Source: Actinomadura parmotrematis
GTDB taxonomy: Bacteria; Actinomycetota; Actinomycetes; Streptosporangiales; Streptosporangiaceae
NCBI RefSeq assembly: GCF_019458805.1
Contig: NZ_JAIBOA010000025.1
Coordinates: 1 to 64,000 of the forward strand
Direction of reading: 5' to 3'
DNA length: 64,000 bases
In this document: positions 44,063 through 53,088 of the stretch, one piece after another
Numbering within the stretch: the first letter of the stretch is position 1
Layout: every line of letters begins with the position of its first letter
Notes under the pieces: generated by a model
What the model saw: the letters and a program-made list of their open reading frames with translations, nothing else
Databases searched by the model: none
Told to the model about the DNA's origin: nothing
Made by a program: the position numbers and the translations under genes

Positions 44063-45657
44063 GCGAACTGGACCTGACCGCCGACGTCGTCGTCGCGGGG
44101 GGCGGCCCGGCCGCCGCGTGGGCGGCGGTGAAGGCCGCCGAGGCCGGCGCCGACGTCCTGGTGGTCGACAAGGGCCACCTCGGGACGTCCGGCGCGACCG
44201 CCGCCGCCGGCACCGGCGTCTGGTACGTCGCGCCGGACGCGGACGCGCGGGCCGCCGCCAAGGCGAGCCGCGAGACGCTCGGCGGCCACCTCGCCGACCA
44301 CGCCTGGATGGACCGCGTCCTCGACCAGACCTACGCCAACATGAACGAGCTCGCCGAGGTCGGCCGCTACCCGTTCCCCGTCGGGGCGGACGGGGCGCAG
44401 ATCCGCCGCGGGCTGCAGGGGCCGGAGTACATGCGGCGGATGCGGACGCGGGTGAAGCGCGCGGGCGCGCGCATCCTCGACCACAGCCCCGTCACCGAGC
44501 TGCTGGTGGACGCCGAGGGCGCCGTCGCGGGGCTCGCCGGGTACCGGCGGCAGCACGACCAGTCCTACCGGGTGCGCGCGGGGGCCGTCGTGCTGGCGAC
44601 GGGCGGCTGCGCGTTCCTCAGCAAGGCGCTCGGCTGCAACGTCAACACCGGCGACGGGGCGCTGTTCGCGGCTGAGGCGGGCGCGGACCTGTCCGGCATG
44701 GAGTTCTCCAACGCCTACGCGATCGCGCCGGAGTTCACCTCCGTCACCAAGACGGCGTTCTACTCGTTCGCGACGTTCTACCGGGGCGACGGCAGCGTCC
44801 TGGAGGGCGCGGGCAGCCAGCGCGGCCGGTCGGTGATCGCGCGGACGCTGCTGAGCGAGAAGGTCTACGCCCGCCTCGACCAGGCGACGCCCGAGGACAT
44901 GCTCGCGATGCGGCTCGCCCAGCCCAACTTCTTCCTGCCCTTCGACCGGCAGGGCATCGACCCGTTCCGCGACCTGTTCGCGGTGACGATGCTCGCCGAG
45001 GGCACCGTCCGCGGCACCGGCGGCATCCGCCTCACCGGCTTCGACTGCGCCACGTCCGTCCCCGGCCTGTACGCGGCGGGCGACGCGGCGACGCGCGAAC
45101 CCATCTGCGGCGGCTTCACCGGCGGCGGCAGCCACAACTCCGCCTGGGCCATGTCGTCGGGCACCTGGGCAGGGCAGGGCGCCGCGCGCCACGCACGCTC
45201 CCTCGGCTCGCGCGCGCTTGCCCGCACCACGCACGGCCTCGGCGGCGCCGGACTGCGCCCGGCCGGGACGCCCGGCGACCCGTCGGCCTTCAACGACGTC
45301 ATCAAGGCCGTGCAGAACGAGGTCATCCCCTACGACAAGAACCTCCTGCGGCACGGCGACCGCCTCGCCCCCGCGCTGTCCGTCCTGGACGAGGTGTGGC
45401 GCGACGTGCGCGCGTCGCTGCACGGCGAGAACGGCGATGTCGTGCGCGCGCGCTCGGCGGCGGCCATGACGGCGCACGCCCGCTGGATGTACAACGCCGC
45501 GCTCGCCCGCACCGAGACGCGCGGCATGCACAAGCGCCAGGACTTCCCCGACCTCGACCCCGCCCAGCACCACCGGCTCCTCACCGGCGGCCTGGACGAG
45601 GTGTGGACGGCGCCCGAGCCGGCCGCCCGCGGCGGCCTCGCGGCGGTGGCGTCGTGA
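44059..45657 (+). CDS. AprA-like FAD-dependent oxidoreductase 1
   Basis: This 532-residue flavoprotein belongs to the fumarate reductase/APS-reductase alpha-subunit superfamily. It has the Rossmann FAD loop VVVAGGGPAAAWAAVKAAEAG with VVDKG, the histidyl-region ATGGCAFLSKALG, DLSGMEFSNAY, the EGTVRGTGGI capping motif and the FAD-ribityl end VPGLYAAGDAAT. The length is below dissimilatory AprA (over 600), so surface loops are reduced. It is immediately coupled to a two-cluster ferredoxin, as AprA is to AprB. The substrate may be an imported organosulfur compound or sulfite; this is inference. Confidence 0.82.
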   Translation: MSELDLTADVVVAGGGPAAAWAAVKAAEAGADVLVVDKGHLGTSGATAAAGTGVWYVAPDADARAAAKASRETLGGHLADHAWMDRVLDQTYANMNELAEVGRYPFPVGADGAQIRRGLQGPEYMRRMRTRVKRAGARILDHSPVTELLVDAEGAVAGLAGYRRQHDQSYRVRAGAVVLATGGCAFLSKALGCNVNTGDGALFAAEAGADLSGMEFSNAYAIAPEFTSVTKTAFYSFATFYRGDGSVLEGAGSQRGRSVIARTLLSEKVYARLDQATPEDMLAMRLAQPNFFLPFDRQGIDPFRDLFAVTMLAEGTVRGTGGIRLTGFDCATSVPGLYAAGDAATREPICGGFTGGGSHNSAWAMSSGTWAGQGAARHARSLGSRALARTTHGLGGAGLRPAGTPGDPSAFNDVIKAVQNEVIPYDKNLLRHGDRLAPALSVLDEVWRDVRASLHGENGDVVRARSAAAMTAHARWMYNAALARTETRGMHKRQDFPDLDPAQHHRLLTGGLDEVWTAPEPAARGGLAAVAS

Positions 45658-46013
45658 TCGAGATCGTCTCCCGGGACCGCTGCATCGCCTGCGACAAGTG
45701 CATCGAGGTCTGCCCGACCGACGTGTTCGAGCGCGGCCCCGACGGCGTCCCCGTCCTCGCCCGGCAGGGCGACTGCCAGACCTGCTTCATGTGCGAGGCG
45801 TACTGCCCCGCCGACGCGCTGTTCGTCGCCCCGCAGTCGCACCGGCTGCCCGCCGGCTCGGAGCTGCTGGACGAGGCCCGCCTCGCCGAGCAGGGCCGCC
45901 TCGGCAGCTACCGCGCGCAGATCGGCTGGGGCAAGGGCCGCACGCCCGGCGCCGCCCGCGCCATCGGCCCGGCCCTGCCCGGCGCCGGACCGCGCGCCCC
46001 CCTCACCTCCTGA
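45654..46013 (+). CDS. AprB-like ferredoxin 1 (two [4Fe-4S])
   Basis: This 119-residue protein starts with GTG overlapping the flavoprotein stop. Two CxxCxxCxxxCP sites are present, CIACDKCIEVCP and CQTCFMCEAYCP, as in AprB. A C-terminal tail of about 55 residues (LGSYRAQIGWGKGRTPGAA) could wrap the flavoprotein, as the AprB tail does. It is the electron carrier partner of the preceding flavoprotein. Confidence 0.88.
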   Translation: MIEIVSRDRCIACDKCIEVCPTDVFERGPDGVPVLARQGDCQTCFMCEAYCPADALFVAPQSHRLPAGSELLDEARLAEQGRLGSYRAQIGWGKGRTPGAARAIGPALPGAGPRAPLTS

Positions 46014-46056
46014 CCGCCCCTCCTCCCCGACGTTCCACCCCCCGAAAGGCACGCCC

Positions 46057-47028
46057 GTGACATCCCGGTTCCTCAAAGCCGCCCTCGCCGTCCTGCTGCC
46101 CGTCACCGGCGCGGCCGCGTGCGGCACCTCCGACGCGGCCGACGCCCTCACCCTGCGGATCGGCGTGATCAGCGCGGGCAAGGTCGTCAAGCTGGGCGGC
46201 GCCGCCGGCTACCTCGACAGCAAGGGCGAGCTGCTGCCCGAGCTGAAGGGCCTCGGCATCACCAAGATCAAGGTGGCGACGTTCCAGAACGGGCCCGACC
46301 TGAACCAGGCCCTCGCCGGCGGCTCCCTCGACCTCGGCGTCTACGGCGACACCCCCGCCCTCGTCGGCCGCGGCACGAAGCTGCCGACCCGCCTGATCTC
46401 GCAGCCGGGCGTCGGGCTGGACGCCGCCGTCGTCACCAAGAAGGGCGGCGTGTCCTCGCTGAAGGAGCTGGAGGGCAAGAAGATCGGCGTGCAGGTCGGC
46501 TCCTACATCCACCGCTACCTGCTCGGCGCCCTCCAGCAGGCCGGCGTGCACGCCACCCTCGTCAACATGTACACGCCCGCCATCGTCGCGGCCCTGGAGA
46601 AGGGCGCCATCGACGCCGGCGGCCTCGTCTCGGCCAACGTCGAGATCGAGCGCCGCAAGGGCCTGCCGGTGATCGACACGGCGTCCCGCGACCACCCCGA
46701 CCTGCTCGGCACCACCGCCACCGTCGTCACCCAGAAGTTCCTGGACGCCCACCCCGGCATCGTCAAGAGCTGGCAGAACGTCGAGCGGACGGGCGCGCGG
46801 GCCGCCAAGGCCGACTGGACCGGCTACACCGGCTACCTCGCCTCCATCGGCGGCTACCCCGCCGACATCACCGCCAAGACGACGCTGCGCAGCCAGGTCG
46901 CCGACCAGCCCTTCACCCCTCAAGGCCTGAAGCTGCTGGAGGGCACCAAGGCGTTCCTCGTCCAGCAGAAGCTCATCCCGGCCGACTACCCGCTGGACTC
47001 CTGGATCGCGCCGGGGGCGCGCGGGTGA
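46057..47028 (+). CDS. Sulfonate-type substrate-binding protein (SsuA/TauA-like)
   Basis: This 323-residue protein has a signal sequence and a weak lipobox (TGAAAC). The mature part has LTLRIGVISAGKVVKLGGA, NQALAGGSLDLGVYGDTPALVG and LEGKKIGVQVGSYIH, typical of aliphatic-sulfonate and taurine binders. It lies between the two AprAB-like pairs, 43 bp after ferredoxin 1, and overlaps flavoprotein 2 (GTGA), so all seven genes look like one operon. Confidence 0.88.
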   Translation: MTSRFLKAALAVLLPVTGAAACGTSDAADALTLRIGVISAGKVVKLGGAAGYLDSKGELLPELKGLGITKIKVATFQNGPDLNQALAGGSLDLGVYGDTPALVGRGTKLPTRLISQPGVGLDAAVVTKKGGVSSLKELEGKKIGVQVGSYIHRYLLGALQQAGVHATLVNMYTPAIVAALEKGAIDAGGLVSANVEIERRKGLPVIDTASRDHPDLLGTTATVVTQKFLDAHPGIVKSWQNVERTGARAAKADWTGYTGYLASIGGYPADITAKTTLRSQVADQPFTPQGLKLLEGTKAFLVQQKLIPADYPLDSWIAPGARG

Positions 47029-48707
47029 CGGCGACCGACCTGACCACCGACGTCCTGGTCCTCGGCGGCGGCCCCGCCGGGACCTGGGCGGCGGTGGCCG
47101 CCGCCGCGGCCGGCGCCCGCGTCGTCCTCGCCGACAAGGGCTACTGCGGGACGAGCGGCTCGGCCGCCGCGGGCGGCAACAACCTCTGGTACGTCCCGCC
47201 CGACCCCGCCGCCCGCGAGGCGGCGGTGACCGCGCGCCTGCGGAGCAGCCTCGGCCTCGCCGACACCGGCTGGATGGCGCGCGTCCTGGCGGAGACCCAC
47301 CTGCGCGTCGGCGACCTCGCCGCCTGGGGCTACCCCTTCCCCCGCGACGACGCGGGCGCCGAGCGGCGCGGCAGCCTCCAGGGACCGGAGTACATGCGGC
47401 GGATGCGCCGCCGCGTGCACCGCGGCGGCGTCACGATCCTGGACCACGCGCCCGCGCTGCGGCTGCTGCGCGGCGCGGACGGCGCCGCGGTGGGCGCCGC
47501 CGGCCTGCACCGGCAGGACGGCGGGCGGCCCTGGACGGTCCGCGCGGGCGCCGTCGTCCTCGCCACCGGCGGCTGCGCGTTCCTGTCCGGCGCGTTCGGC
47601 CTGAACGTCGACACCGGCGACGGGCACCTGATGGCCGCCGAGCTCGGCGCCGACCTGTCGGGCATGGAGTTCTCCGCCGCCTACGCCCTCTCGCCCGCCC
47701 ACGGCGCGCACACCAAGGGCCTGATGATGATGTTCGCGACCTACTCGCTGGACGACGGCACCGTCCTCGACCTGCCGGACCCCCTCGCCGGCCGCGACCG
47801 CGTCGCGGCGCTGCTCGCCGAGGGCCGCACGGTGCACGCGCGGCTCGACCGGGCGCCCGCGCACCTGCGGCAGGCCATGCGGCAGGCCCAGCCCAACTAC
47901 TTCCTGCCGCTGGACAAGGCCGGCATCGACCCCTTCCGCGACCGCTACCCCGTCCGCATGGTGCTGGAGGGCACCGTCCGCGGCACCGGCGGCCTCCGCA
48001 TCGCCGGCGCGGACTGCGCCACGTCCGTCCCCGGGCTGTTCGCCGCGGGCGACGTCGCCACCCGCGAGCTCGTCAGCGGCGCGGTCAGCGGCGGCGGCGC
48101 CTACAACGGCGCCTGGGCGATCTCCTCGGGCACCTGGGCGGGCCGCGGCGCCGCGGCCTTCGCCCGCGCCGGCGTCCAGGACGGCGCCCCGCCCGCCGGC
48201 GCCGCCGGCCTCGCGGCGGGCCGCACCCGGCCCGCCGACGTCGTCGAGGGCGTCCAGCGCGAGACCCTGCCCCTGGACCGCAACTACTTCCGCACCCCCG
48301 CCGGCCTCCGCCGCTCCCTCGCGGCCCTCGACGACCTCTGGCGCGCGACCCGCGAGGGCCTCGCCGCCCCCACCCACCGCGACCGCCTGCGCGCCCGCGA
48401 AGCGGCCGCCCTCGTCGCCCACGCCCGCTGGATGTACACCGCCGCCCTCGCCCGCCCCGAGACCCGCGGCCTCCACCGCCTGACCGGCCACCCCACCGAC
48501 CCCGCCCTCCGGCACCGCATCCGCGTCGGCGGCCTCGACGACCTCTGGACGTCCCCCGAGCCCTCCGCCCGCGAGACCAGCACGGTCGCCGGAACGACCG
48601 CAACGTCCCGGGCGGCCGCGGCGGTCGTAGGGCTTGGCACGACCGCCGCGGCGCCCGATGGGACAGCGGTGCCGGGCGCGTCCGCGGCGGCGGAGGCGGG
48701 ACGGTGA
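47025..48707 (+). CDS. AprA-like FAD-dependent oxidoreductase 2
   Basis: This 560-residue paralogue of the gene at 44059 has FAD loop LGGGPAGTWAAVAAAAAGARV and shared blocks LQGPEYMRRMR, VVLATGGCAFLS, EGTVRGTGG, DCATSVPGLFAAGD and SSGTWAGRGAA. A poorly conserved Ala/Thr-rich tail of about 50 residues follows the common end (DDLWTSPEP), a difference from copy 1. Retention of both copies with clear divergence suggests distinct substrates or a heteromeric complex rather than recent duplication. Confidence 0.82.
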   Translation: MTATDLTTDVLVLGGGPAGTWAAVAAAAAGARVVLADKGYCGTSGSAAAGGNNLWYVPPDPAAREAAVTARLRSSLGLADTGWMARVLAETHLRVGDLAAWGYPFPRDDAGAERRGSLQGPEYMRRMRRRVHRGGVTILDHAPALRLLRGADGAAVGAAGLHRQDGGRPWTVRAGAVVLATGGCAFLSGAFGLNVDTGDGHLMAAELGADLSGMEFSAAYALSPAHGAHTKGLMMMFATYSLDDGTVLDLPDPLAGRDRVAALLAEGRTVHARLDRAPAHLRQAMRQAQPNYFLPLDKAGIDPFRDRYPVRMVLEGTVRGTGGLRIAGADCATSVPGLFAAGDVATRELVSGAVSGGGAYNGAWAISSGTWAGRGAAAFARAGVQDGAPPAGAAGLAAGRTRPADVVEGVQRETLPLDRNYFRTPAGLRRSLAALDDLWRATREGLAAPTHRDRLRAREAAALVAHARWMYTAALARPETRGLHRLTGHPTDPALRHRIRVGGLDDLWTSPEPSARETSTVAGTTATSRAAAAVVGLGTTAAAPDGTAVPGASAAAEAGR

Positions 48708-49057
48708 TCGAGGTCGTTCGCGCCGGGGCCTGCGTGGCGTGCGACATCTGCATCAAGGTGTGCCCGACCGACGTGTTCGAGCGGGGCGCGGACGGCGTCC
48801 CCGTCATCGCGCGGCAGCCGGACTGCCAGACCTGCTTCATGTGCGAGGCCAACTGCCCGACCGACGCGCTGTACGTCGCGCCGCTCTCCGGCCCGGCGCC
48901 CGCCGGGTCGCCGCAGGCCGACCAGGCCGCGCTGGAGGAGGCGGGCGCGTTCGGCGCCTACCGGGAGCTGATCGGCTGGGGCGGGGGCCGCACGCCGGGC
49001 AGCCGCCTGGACCGCAACCACGTGTTCACCGCGATGCTGGAGCGCGGCGGCCCCTGA
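48704..49057 (+). CDS. AprB-like ferredoxin 2 (two [4Fe-4S])
   Basis: This 117-residue paralogue of ferredoxin 1 has cluster sites CVACDICIKVCP and CQTCFMCEANCP and the common tail FGAYRELIGWGGGRTPGS. It is translationally coupled to flavoprotein 2 and ends the operon. The shared phrase IGWG-x-GRTPG in both ferredoxin tails marks this AprB-like subfamily. Confidence 0.88.
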   Translation: MIEVVRAGACVACDICIKVCPTDVFERGADGVPVIARQPDCQTCFMCEANCPTDALYVAPLSGPAPAGSPQADQAALEEAGAFGAYRELIGWGGGRTPGSRLDRNHVFTAMLERGGP

Positions 49058-49141
49058 TCCGGCAGTTTCGATCTTGCTGCGCGGCGGCGTCCGGCGACCC
49101 GGTACGTTTCTCCCGAGCAGGTGGATCGAAGGTGGGGGCTG

Positions 49142-50479
49142 GTGAGAGCGGTCATCGACGGGCCCGGCTGGGCGGTACGCGGGCCGGGGCGGACAGCGGC
49201 GGACCGTCCCCCGGACGTCGGGCGGGCCCTGGCCGGCGAGGCCGGCCGCCTCGCCCCCGGCGTCACCGCCGCCACGCCCCTGCTGCGCCCCTACGCCCTG
49301 TACGCGGCGCTCGCCGCGCACGCCGGGCGGGCGGGGCTGGACGCGGCGGCGTCGCGGCGGCTCGCCCGCCGCGCCGAGGCGATCATGCTGGCGGTCTCGC
49401 TGCTGCACGACGACGGCGCCGCCCCCGGCGCGGCGCTGGTCGAGCCCTGGCTCGGCGACGACCTCGACGTGGCCGGCGCGGCGGGCGCGGCGCTGCCGGG
49501 CTGGGACGCCTACGCCTGGCCGAGCGCCGTCCTCGGCACGATCGCGTTCCGCGACGGCGCCCTGCGGCCGGGGCGGCACACCTGCCCGCCGTCGGTGCGC
49601 GCCCTGTTCGCGCCGCTGATCGAGGCCGCCGCGGAGGACCGCCTCGGCTGGGAGCGGCTCGACGCGCTGCGCGCCGTCGCGCCGGGCTCCGCCGAGGCGC
49701 CCGAGGCGTCCTGGCTGAGCGGCGTGTTCACCGCCGTCCGCGCCGGGCGCCACGACCCGGCCGAGTGGACGCCCGAGGACCTGCGGCGCCGCGGCACGCT
49801 GCGCGTCCTCGCCCGCGCCGCGGCGCTGCACGGCGACCCGTCCGCGAGCTGGGACGACGTGACGGCCTCGGCGGTCGCCTTCGGCGGCCAGGCCGCGACC
49901 GACCCGGTGCTCGCCGCGCTCCCCGAGACCCTCGGCTGGCGCGGCGTGCTGCTGCGCGCCCACTCGGTGCGGGCCTGGCAGCGGATCTGGGCGGAGTCCC
50001 GCGAGGCCCCGGACGCGCTGCCCGACGCCCTGCCCGCCGTCGGCACCCGCGCGTTCCTGAACGACCTGCCGCCGACGACGCGCGGCGGCCACCCGTCGCC
50101 GATCGAGCGGATCGTCCTCGCCGGCGGCGACGACGCCCTCACCCACTTCGGGCTGCTGCTGATCGGCGGGCGCCGCGCCGGGGAGCTGGACGGCGCCGCC
50201 CGCGCGGCCTTCGTCGGGCCGCCGACCGAGATCCTCAACCCGGTCTGGGTGGCGCTCCGCACCGAGGAGCACCTCGACCGCCCCGTCCGCGACCTGGCCG
50301 TCCGCCTCCAAGCCGACCTGGCCGGCCAGGCCCGGCGCGAGCGCCTGGACGCCCGTCCCCCGGCCGCCGGCGGGACCGGCCTCGCCGCGCTGGCGTCGCT
50401 CGGCGCACGGCTCGGCCTGCTCACCCCGGGCGCGTCCGTGACACCGCTCGGCTCGACGCTCTTGGGAGTGGACGCGTGA
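49142..50479 (+). CDS. Unrecognised protein paired with PLD-like gene
   Basis: This protein of about 445 residues has no family I recognise. It is mainly predicted helical and Ala/Leu/Arg rich, with notable conserved-looking phrases DVGRALAGEAGRLAPGVTAA, MLAVSLLHDDG and RGGHPSPIERIVLAGGDDAL. There are no membrane segments, signal peptide or nucleotide-binding loops. The GTG at 49142 follows a G-rich Shine-Dalgarno-like stretch; a GTG at 49121 is also possible. Its stop overlaps the start of the PLD-like gene, so the two act together. Confidence 0.75.
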   Translation: MRAVIDGPGWAVRGPGRTAADRPPDVGRALAGEAGRLAPGVTAATPLLRPYALYAALAAHAGRAGLDAAASRRLARRAEAIMLAVSLLHDDGAAPGAALVEPWLGDDLDVAGAAGAALPGWDAYAWPSAVLGTIAFRDGALRPGRHTCPPSVRALFAPLIEAAAEDRLGWERLDALRAVAPGSAEAPEASWLSGVFTAVRAGRHDPAEWTPEDLRRRGTLRVLARAAALHGDPSASWDDVTASAVAFGGQAATDPVLAALPETLGWRGVLLRAHSVRAWQRIWAESREAPDALPDALPAVGTRAFLNDLPPTTRGGHPSPIERIVLAGGDDALTHFGLLLIGGRRAGELDGAARAAFVGPPTEILNPVWVALRTEEHLDRPVRDLAVRLQADLAGQARRERLDARPPAAGGTGLAALASLGARLGLLTPGASVTPLGSTLLGVDA

Positions 50480-52704
50480 CCCTCGCCTCGCCTCTGACGC
50501 TGCTGGAGGAGTGGACGCGCCGCACAGGCGGCGCCCGGCTGCGCGACCTGCTGCTCCTCGGCCACGACGTGGACCTGGCGTTCCTGGAGCGGACCGCCGT
50601 CCCGGCCGCCCGCGCCCTCGGCGCGCGCGTCACCGTGATCGGCGACGCGGCGGGCGCCTCCTCCGAGGCCGTGGACGTGCGCCTCGCGGGCCGCGACTAC
50701 CTGCACGCCCTGGCCGCGGTGCCCGGCCTGTTCCACGCGCGCCTCGCCCTGCTCGTCGGCGACGGCGAGGCCGTCGCCGCCCTCGGCTCCGGCGACCCGA
50801 CGCCCGCGGGCTGGAACGGCGCCGACGAGCTCTGGACCGTCCTGCGCGGCGGCGCCGCCCTCGGCGACATCGGCATGTGGCTGCTCCAGCTCACCGAGAC
50901 GATCGCCCTCCCCGGCCACGCCGCGACCGTCCTGGAAGACATCGCCGCCTCCCTCCCCACCGCCGACCCGGACGGCGGGGACGGCCATGTCGCCGTTCGG
51001 GTGCTGCACAACCTGGACGAGGGGCTGCTGGCGCGGCTTCCCGCCGGGCCGGTGGACGAGCTGGTGCTGTACGCGCCGGTGCTCGACCCGTCCGGGGAGA
51101 CCCTGGACGGGGTGTTGGACCGCTTCTCGCCCGCGCGGACGGTGCTCGGGCTGCAGCCGGAGCTCGGTGCCTACGAGGGCGACGCGATCGTGCTGGCCGC
51201 GGGCGACCGGCCGCTGGAGGTCCGGCTGCTGCCGGAGGAGCGGCCGCGGCACGGGCGGCTGCTGGAGTGGGCGGTGGACGGGCGCCGCCACGCGCTGGTC
51301 GGCGGGTCGGAGCTGACCGCCGCCGCGCTGACCTCGACGGCGGCCGAGGGGAACTGCGAGCTCGTCGTGCTGGCGCCCGTGAACGCGTCGCTGCTGCCAG
51401 CGGGAACCTCCTTTCCCCTGGCCGAGCTGGAGGGCCGCCGCCGGGAGCGCCCGGCGGCACGGCCGGCCCGCTCGGCGATCGGGGCGCTGGTCACCGAGAG
51501 TGGCCTGCGTGTCACGCTAGCGGCCGCCTACGACACTTCGGTGCCCGTGCGCGTCTCCCCCGACGGCGCGCCCGCCTCCTGGACCGCGCTCGGCACCGTC
51601 ACGGCGCGCGAGCGCGTGAAGGTCTTCGACGCCGACGTCAGGCCGGGTTCCGCCGTGCAGACCGGCGCCGACTCCGCGCCGGTGTTCGCCGCCGCCACCT
51701 CCACGGGCGCCTTCGAGACCGGCTACGACGAGGCGGCGATCCTCGCCGACCCCTTCGTCGCCGCCCGCTTCCGCGGTGACTACCTGGACGATCCCGGCGG
51801 CTGCGCGGAGCGCCTCGCCAACGCGGCGCCCGAGCCGCATTGGGGGCTCGCGCCCGCGCCCGGCACGGTCGAGATCCCCGACCCGGACGCCTGGCGCGCC
51901 TGGGTCCCCGAGGCCGCCGCGACGCCGCTGCTCGGCCGCCTGCTGGTCCTGTTGCTCGGCCATGGCGTCTGGGCGCCGGACGACCCGTCCTGGCGGCCCG
52001 AGCTCGCCCGCGTCATCGCCGCGCTGGCCGGCGACCCGGCGCAGCACGTCCTCACCGCCGTCTGCGTCGGCCTGCTGCGCGGCGGCGGCCCGGCCGACGA
52101 CGCCCTGGCCGAACGCGCCTGGGACCTGGCGCGCGGCGCGGTCGCCGCCGCCGATCCCGACGGGGCCGGGGACCTGCTCATCGCGTCCGCCGCACCGCGG
52201 GCGCGCGTGCTGACCCGCGCCGCGCTCGGCGAGCTGCACGACGAGGCGGGGGTGTCCGACCCGCTCGTGAGCGCGACCGCCGAACTCGCCGGAACCGGCT
52301 GGGACCTGGAGCTGGACGACGGCCTCTACACCGTCTCGGGCACCTTCACCAACCCCGTGCCCGTCGCCGCTCGCGTCGCGACGATGCTCGGCGAGGAGCA
52401 GGACACCGTCCTCGTGCGCGCCGTCGGCACCGACCGGCGGTGGGCCTTCATCGCCTGGCGGCGCCCCGACCTGCTGCTGGCCAGCCACCCCGCGGGCAGC
52501 GCCTGGCGCCTCTACCGGCTGAGCGGCGGCGCCACCCCGGAATCGCGCCTCGCGGGAGGCGACGGGCTGAACCGCATCGGCCTCGTCGGCAACCCCGTCC
52601 GCCTCGGCCAGGCCCCGCCGCCCGCGGCCCAGCGCCTCCTCACCGAGGCCGGCACCGACCACCTCACCCTCCTCCGCCGCCTCACTTCGGACGACCGAAG
52701 GTAA
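50476..52704 (+). CDS. PLD-superfamily-like protein with HxR motifs
   Basis: This 742-residue protein has two half-sites resembling phospholipase D nuclease motifs. The first is LFHARLALL with GSGDPTPAGWNGADELWTV (cf. HxK...GSxNLT..G...N.E). The second is HGRLLEWAV with ALVGGSELTAAAL and NCELVVLA. In both, the catalytic Lys of HxK is Arg, so catalysis may be altered or lost. The N-terminal TLLEEWTRRTGGARLRDLLLLGHDVDLAFLERTAVPAA resembles helicase-linked PLD nucleases. The C-terminal 300 residues are unassigned. A nucleic-acid or phage-defence role is speculative. Confidence 0.68.
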   Translation: MTLASPLTLLEEWTRRTGGARLRDLLLLGHDVDLAFLERTAVPAARALGARVTVIGDAAGASSEAVDVRLAGRDYLHALAAVPGLFHARLALLVGDGEAVAALGSGDPTPAGWNGADELWTVLRGGAALGDIGMWLLQLTETIALPGHAATVLEDIAASLPTADPDGGDGHVAVRVLHNLDEGLLARLPAGPVDELVLYAPVLDPSGETLDGVLDRFSPARTVLGLQPELGAYEGDAIVLAAGDRPLEVRLLPEERPRHGRLLEWAVDGRRHALVGGSELTAAALTSTAAEGNCELVVLAPVNASLLPAGTSFPLAELEGRRRERPAARPARSAIGALVTESGLRVTLAAAYDTSVPVRVSPDGAPASWTALGTVTARERVKVFDADVRPGSAVQTGADSAPVFAAATSTGAFETGYDEAAILADPFVAARFRGDYLDDPGGCAERLANAAPEPHWGLAPAPGTVEIPDPDAWRAWVPEAAATPLLGRLLVLLLGHGVWAPDDPSWRPELARVIAALAGDPAQHVLTAVCVGLLRGGGPADDALAERAWDLARGAVAAADPDGAGDLLIASAAPRARVLTRAALGELHDEAGVSDPLVSATAELAGTGWDLELDDGLYTVSGTFTNPVPVAARVATMLGEEQDTVLVRAVGTDRRWAFIAWRRPDLLLASHPAGSAWRLYRLSGGATPESRLAGGDGLNRIGLVGNPVRLGQAPPPAAQRLLTEAGTDHLTLLRRLTSDDRR

Positions 52705-52724
52705 GGCGCCGCCCCGCTCCCCGC

Positions 52725-52824
52725 GACCACCCGGTCATCACATGTTGAGATGCGGCGTGTTGGGCACTTTCGATCTTCGAAGTGCCCAACACGCCGCATC
52801 TCAACGTGCAGCGACCGGGTGGTC
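52725..52824. repeat. Symmetric 100-nt palindrome (12-7-26-10-26-7-12)
   Basis: The outer arms GACCACCCGGTC (52725-52736) and GACCGGGTGGTC (52813-52824) are exact complements. Inside are perfect 26-bp arms at 52744-52769 and 52780-52805, with a 10-base centre and 7-base internal loops on both sides; a few of the inner loop bases can also pair. It starts 21 bases after the PLD-like stop. The length and symmetry exceed an ordinary terminator and fit a mobile-element footprint, a structured RNA or a recombination/replication site. Confidence 0.85.
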
Positions 52825-52876
52825 ATTGCCGGCGGCGCGGGGATGAATGGATCAAATCACCCATAGATGAATGGTT

Positions 52877-52905
52877 TTGACATGGCGGTCAAATACGAAT
52901 AGGTA
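52877..52905 (+). promoter_or_regulatory. Putative promoter of the conservon
   Basis: TTGACA (52877-52882), 17 bases, then TAGGTA (52900-52905), within an AT-rich tract (52845-52960) in otherwise GC-rich DNA. A second TTGACA at 52934-52939 has only poor -10 candidates. Nothing else is seen between the palindrome and the start codon at 53089. Confidence 0.5.
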
Positions 52906-53088
52906 CGGCGGCGGGGGCGGGTTTTTAGGGGAATTGACATGCCCGGCCATTCGGTGTGTTGCATGCTCGGGTACGTGCCCGTTTGTTTTGCGGCTCATCG
53001 TGCGCGAGGCGCCCGCCGCCGCTGCGCGGGGCGGTGGCGCCCTCCGGTCCGGACTCGTCCTGCCCGCACTTCCCCGAGGACCTGAACT

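Noticed and set aside
49142-52704. Full DISARM or other named defence system
   Set aside because: No helicase, methylase or DUF1998-type gene accompanies the PLD-like protein.
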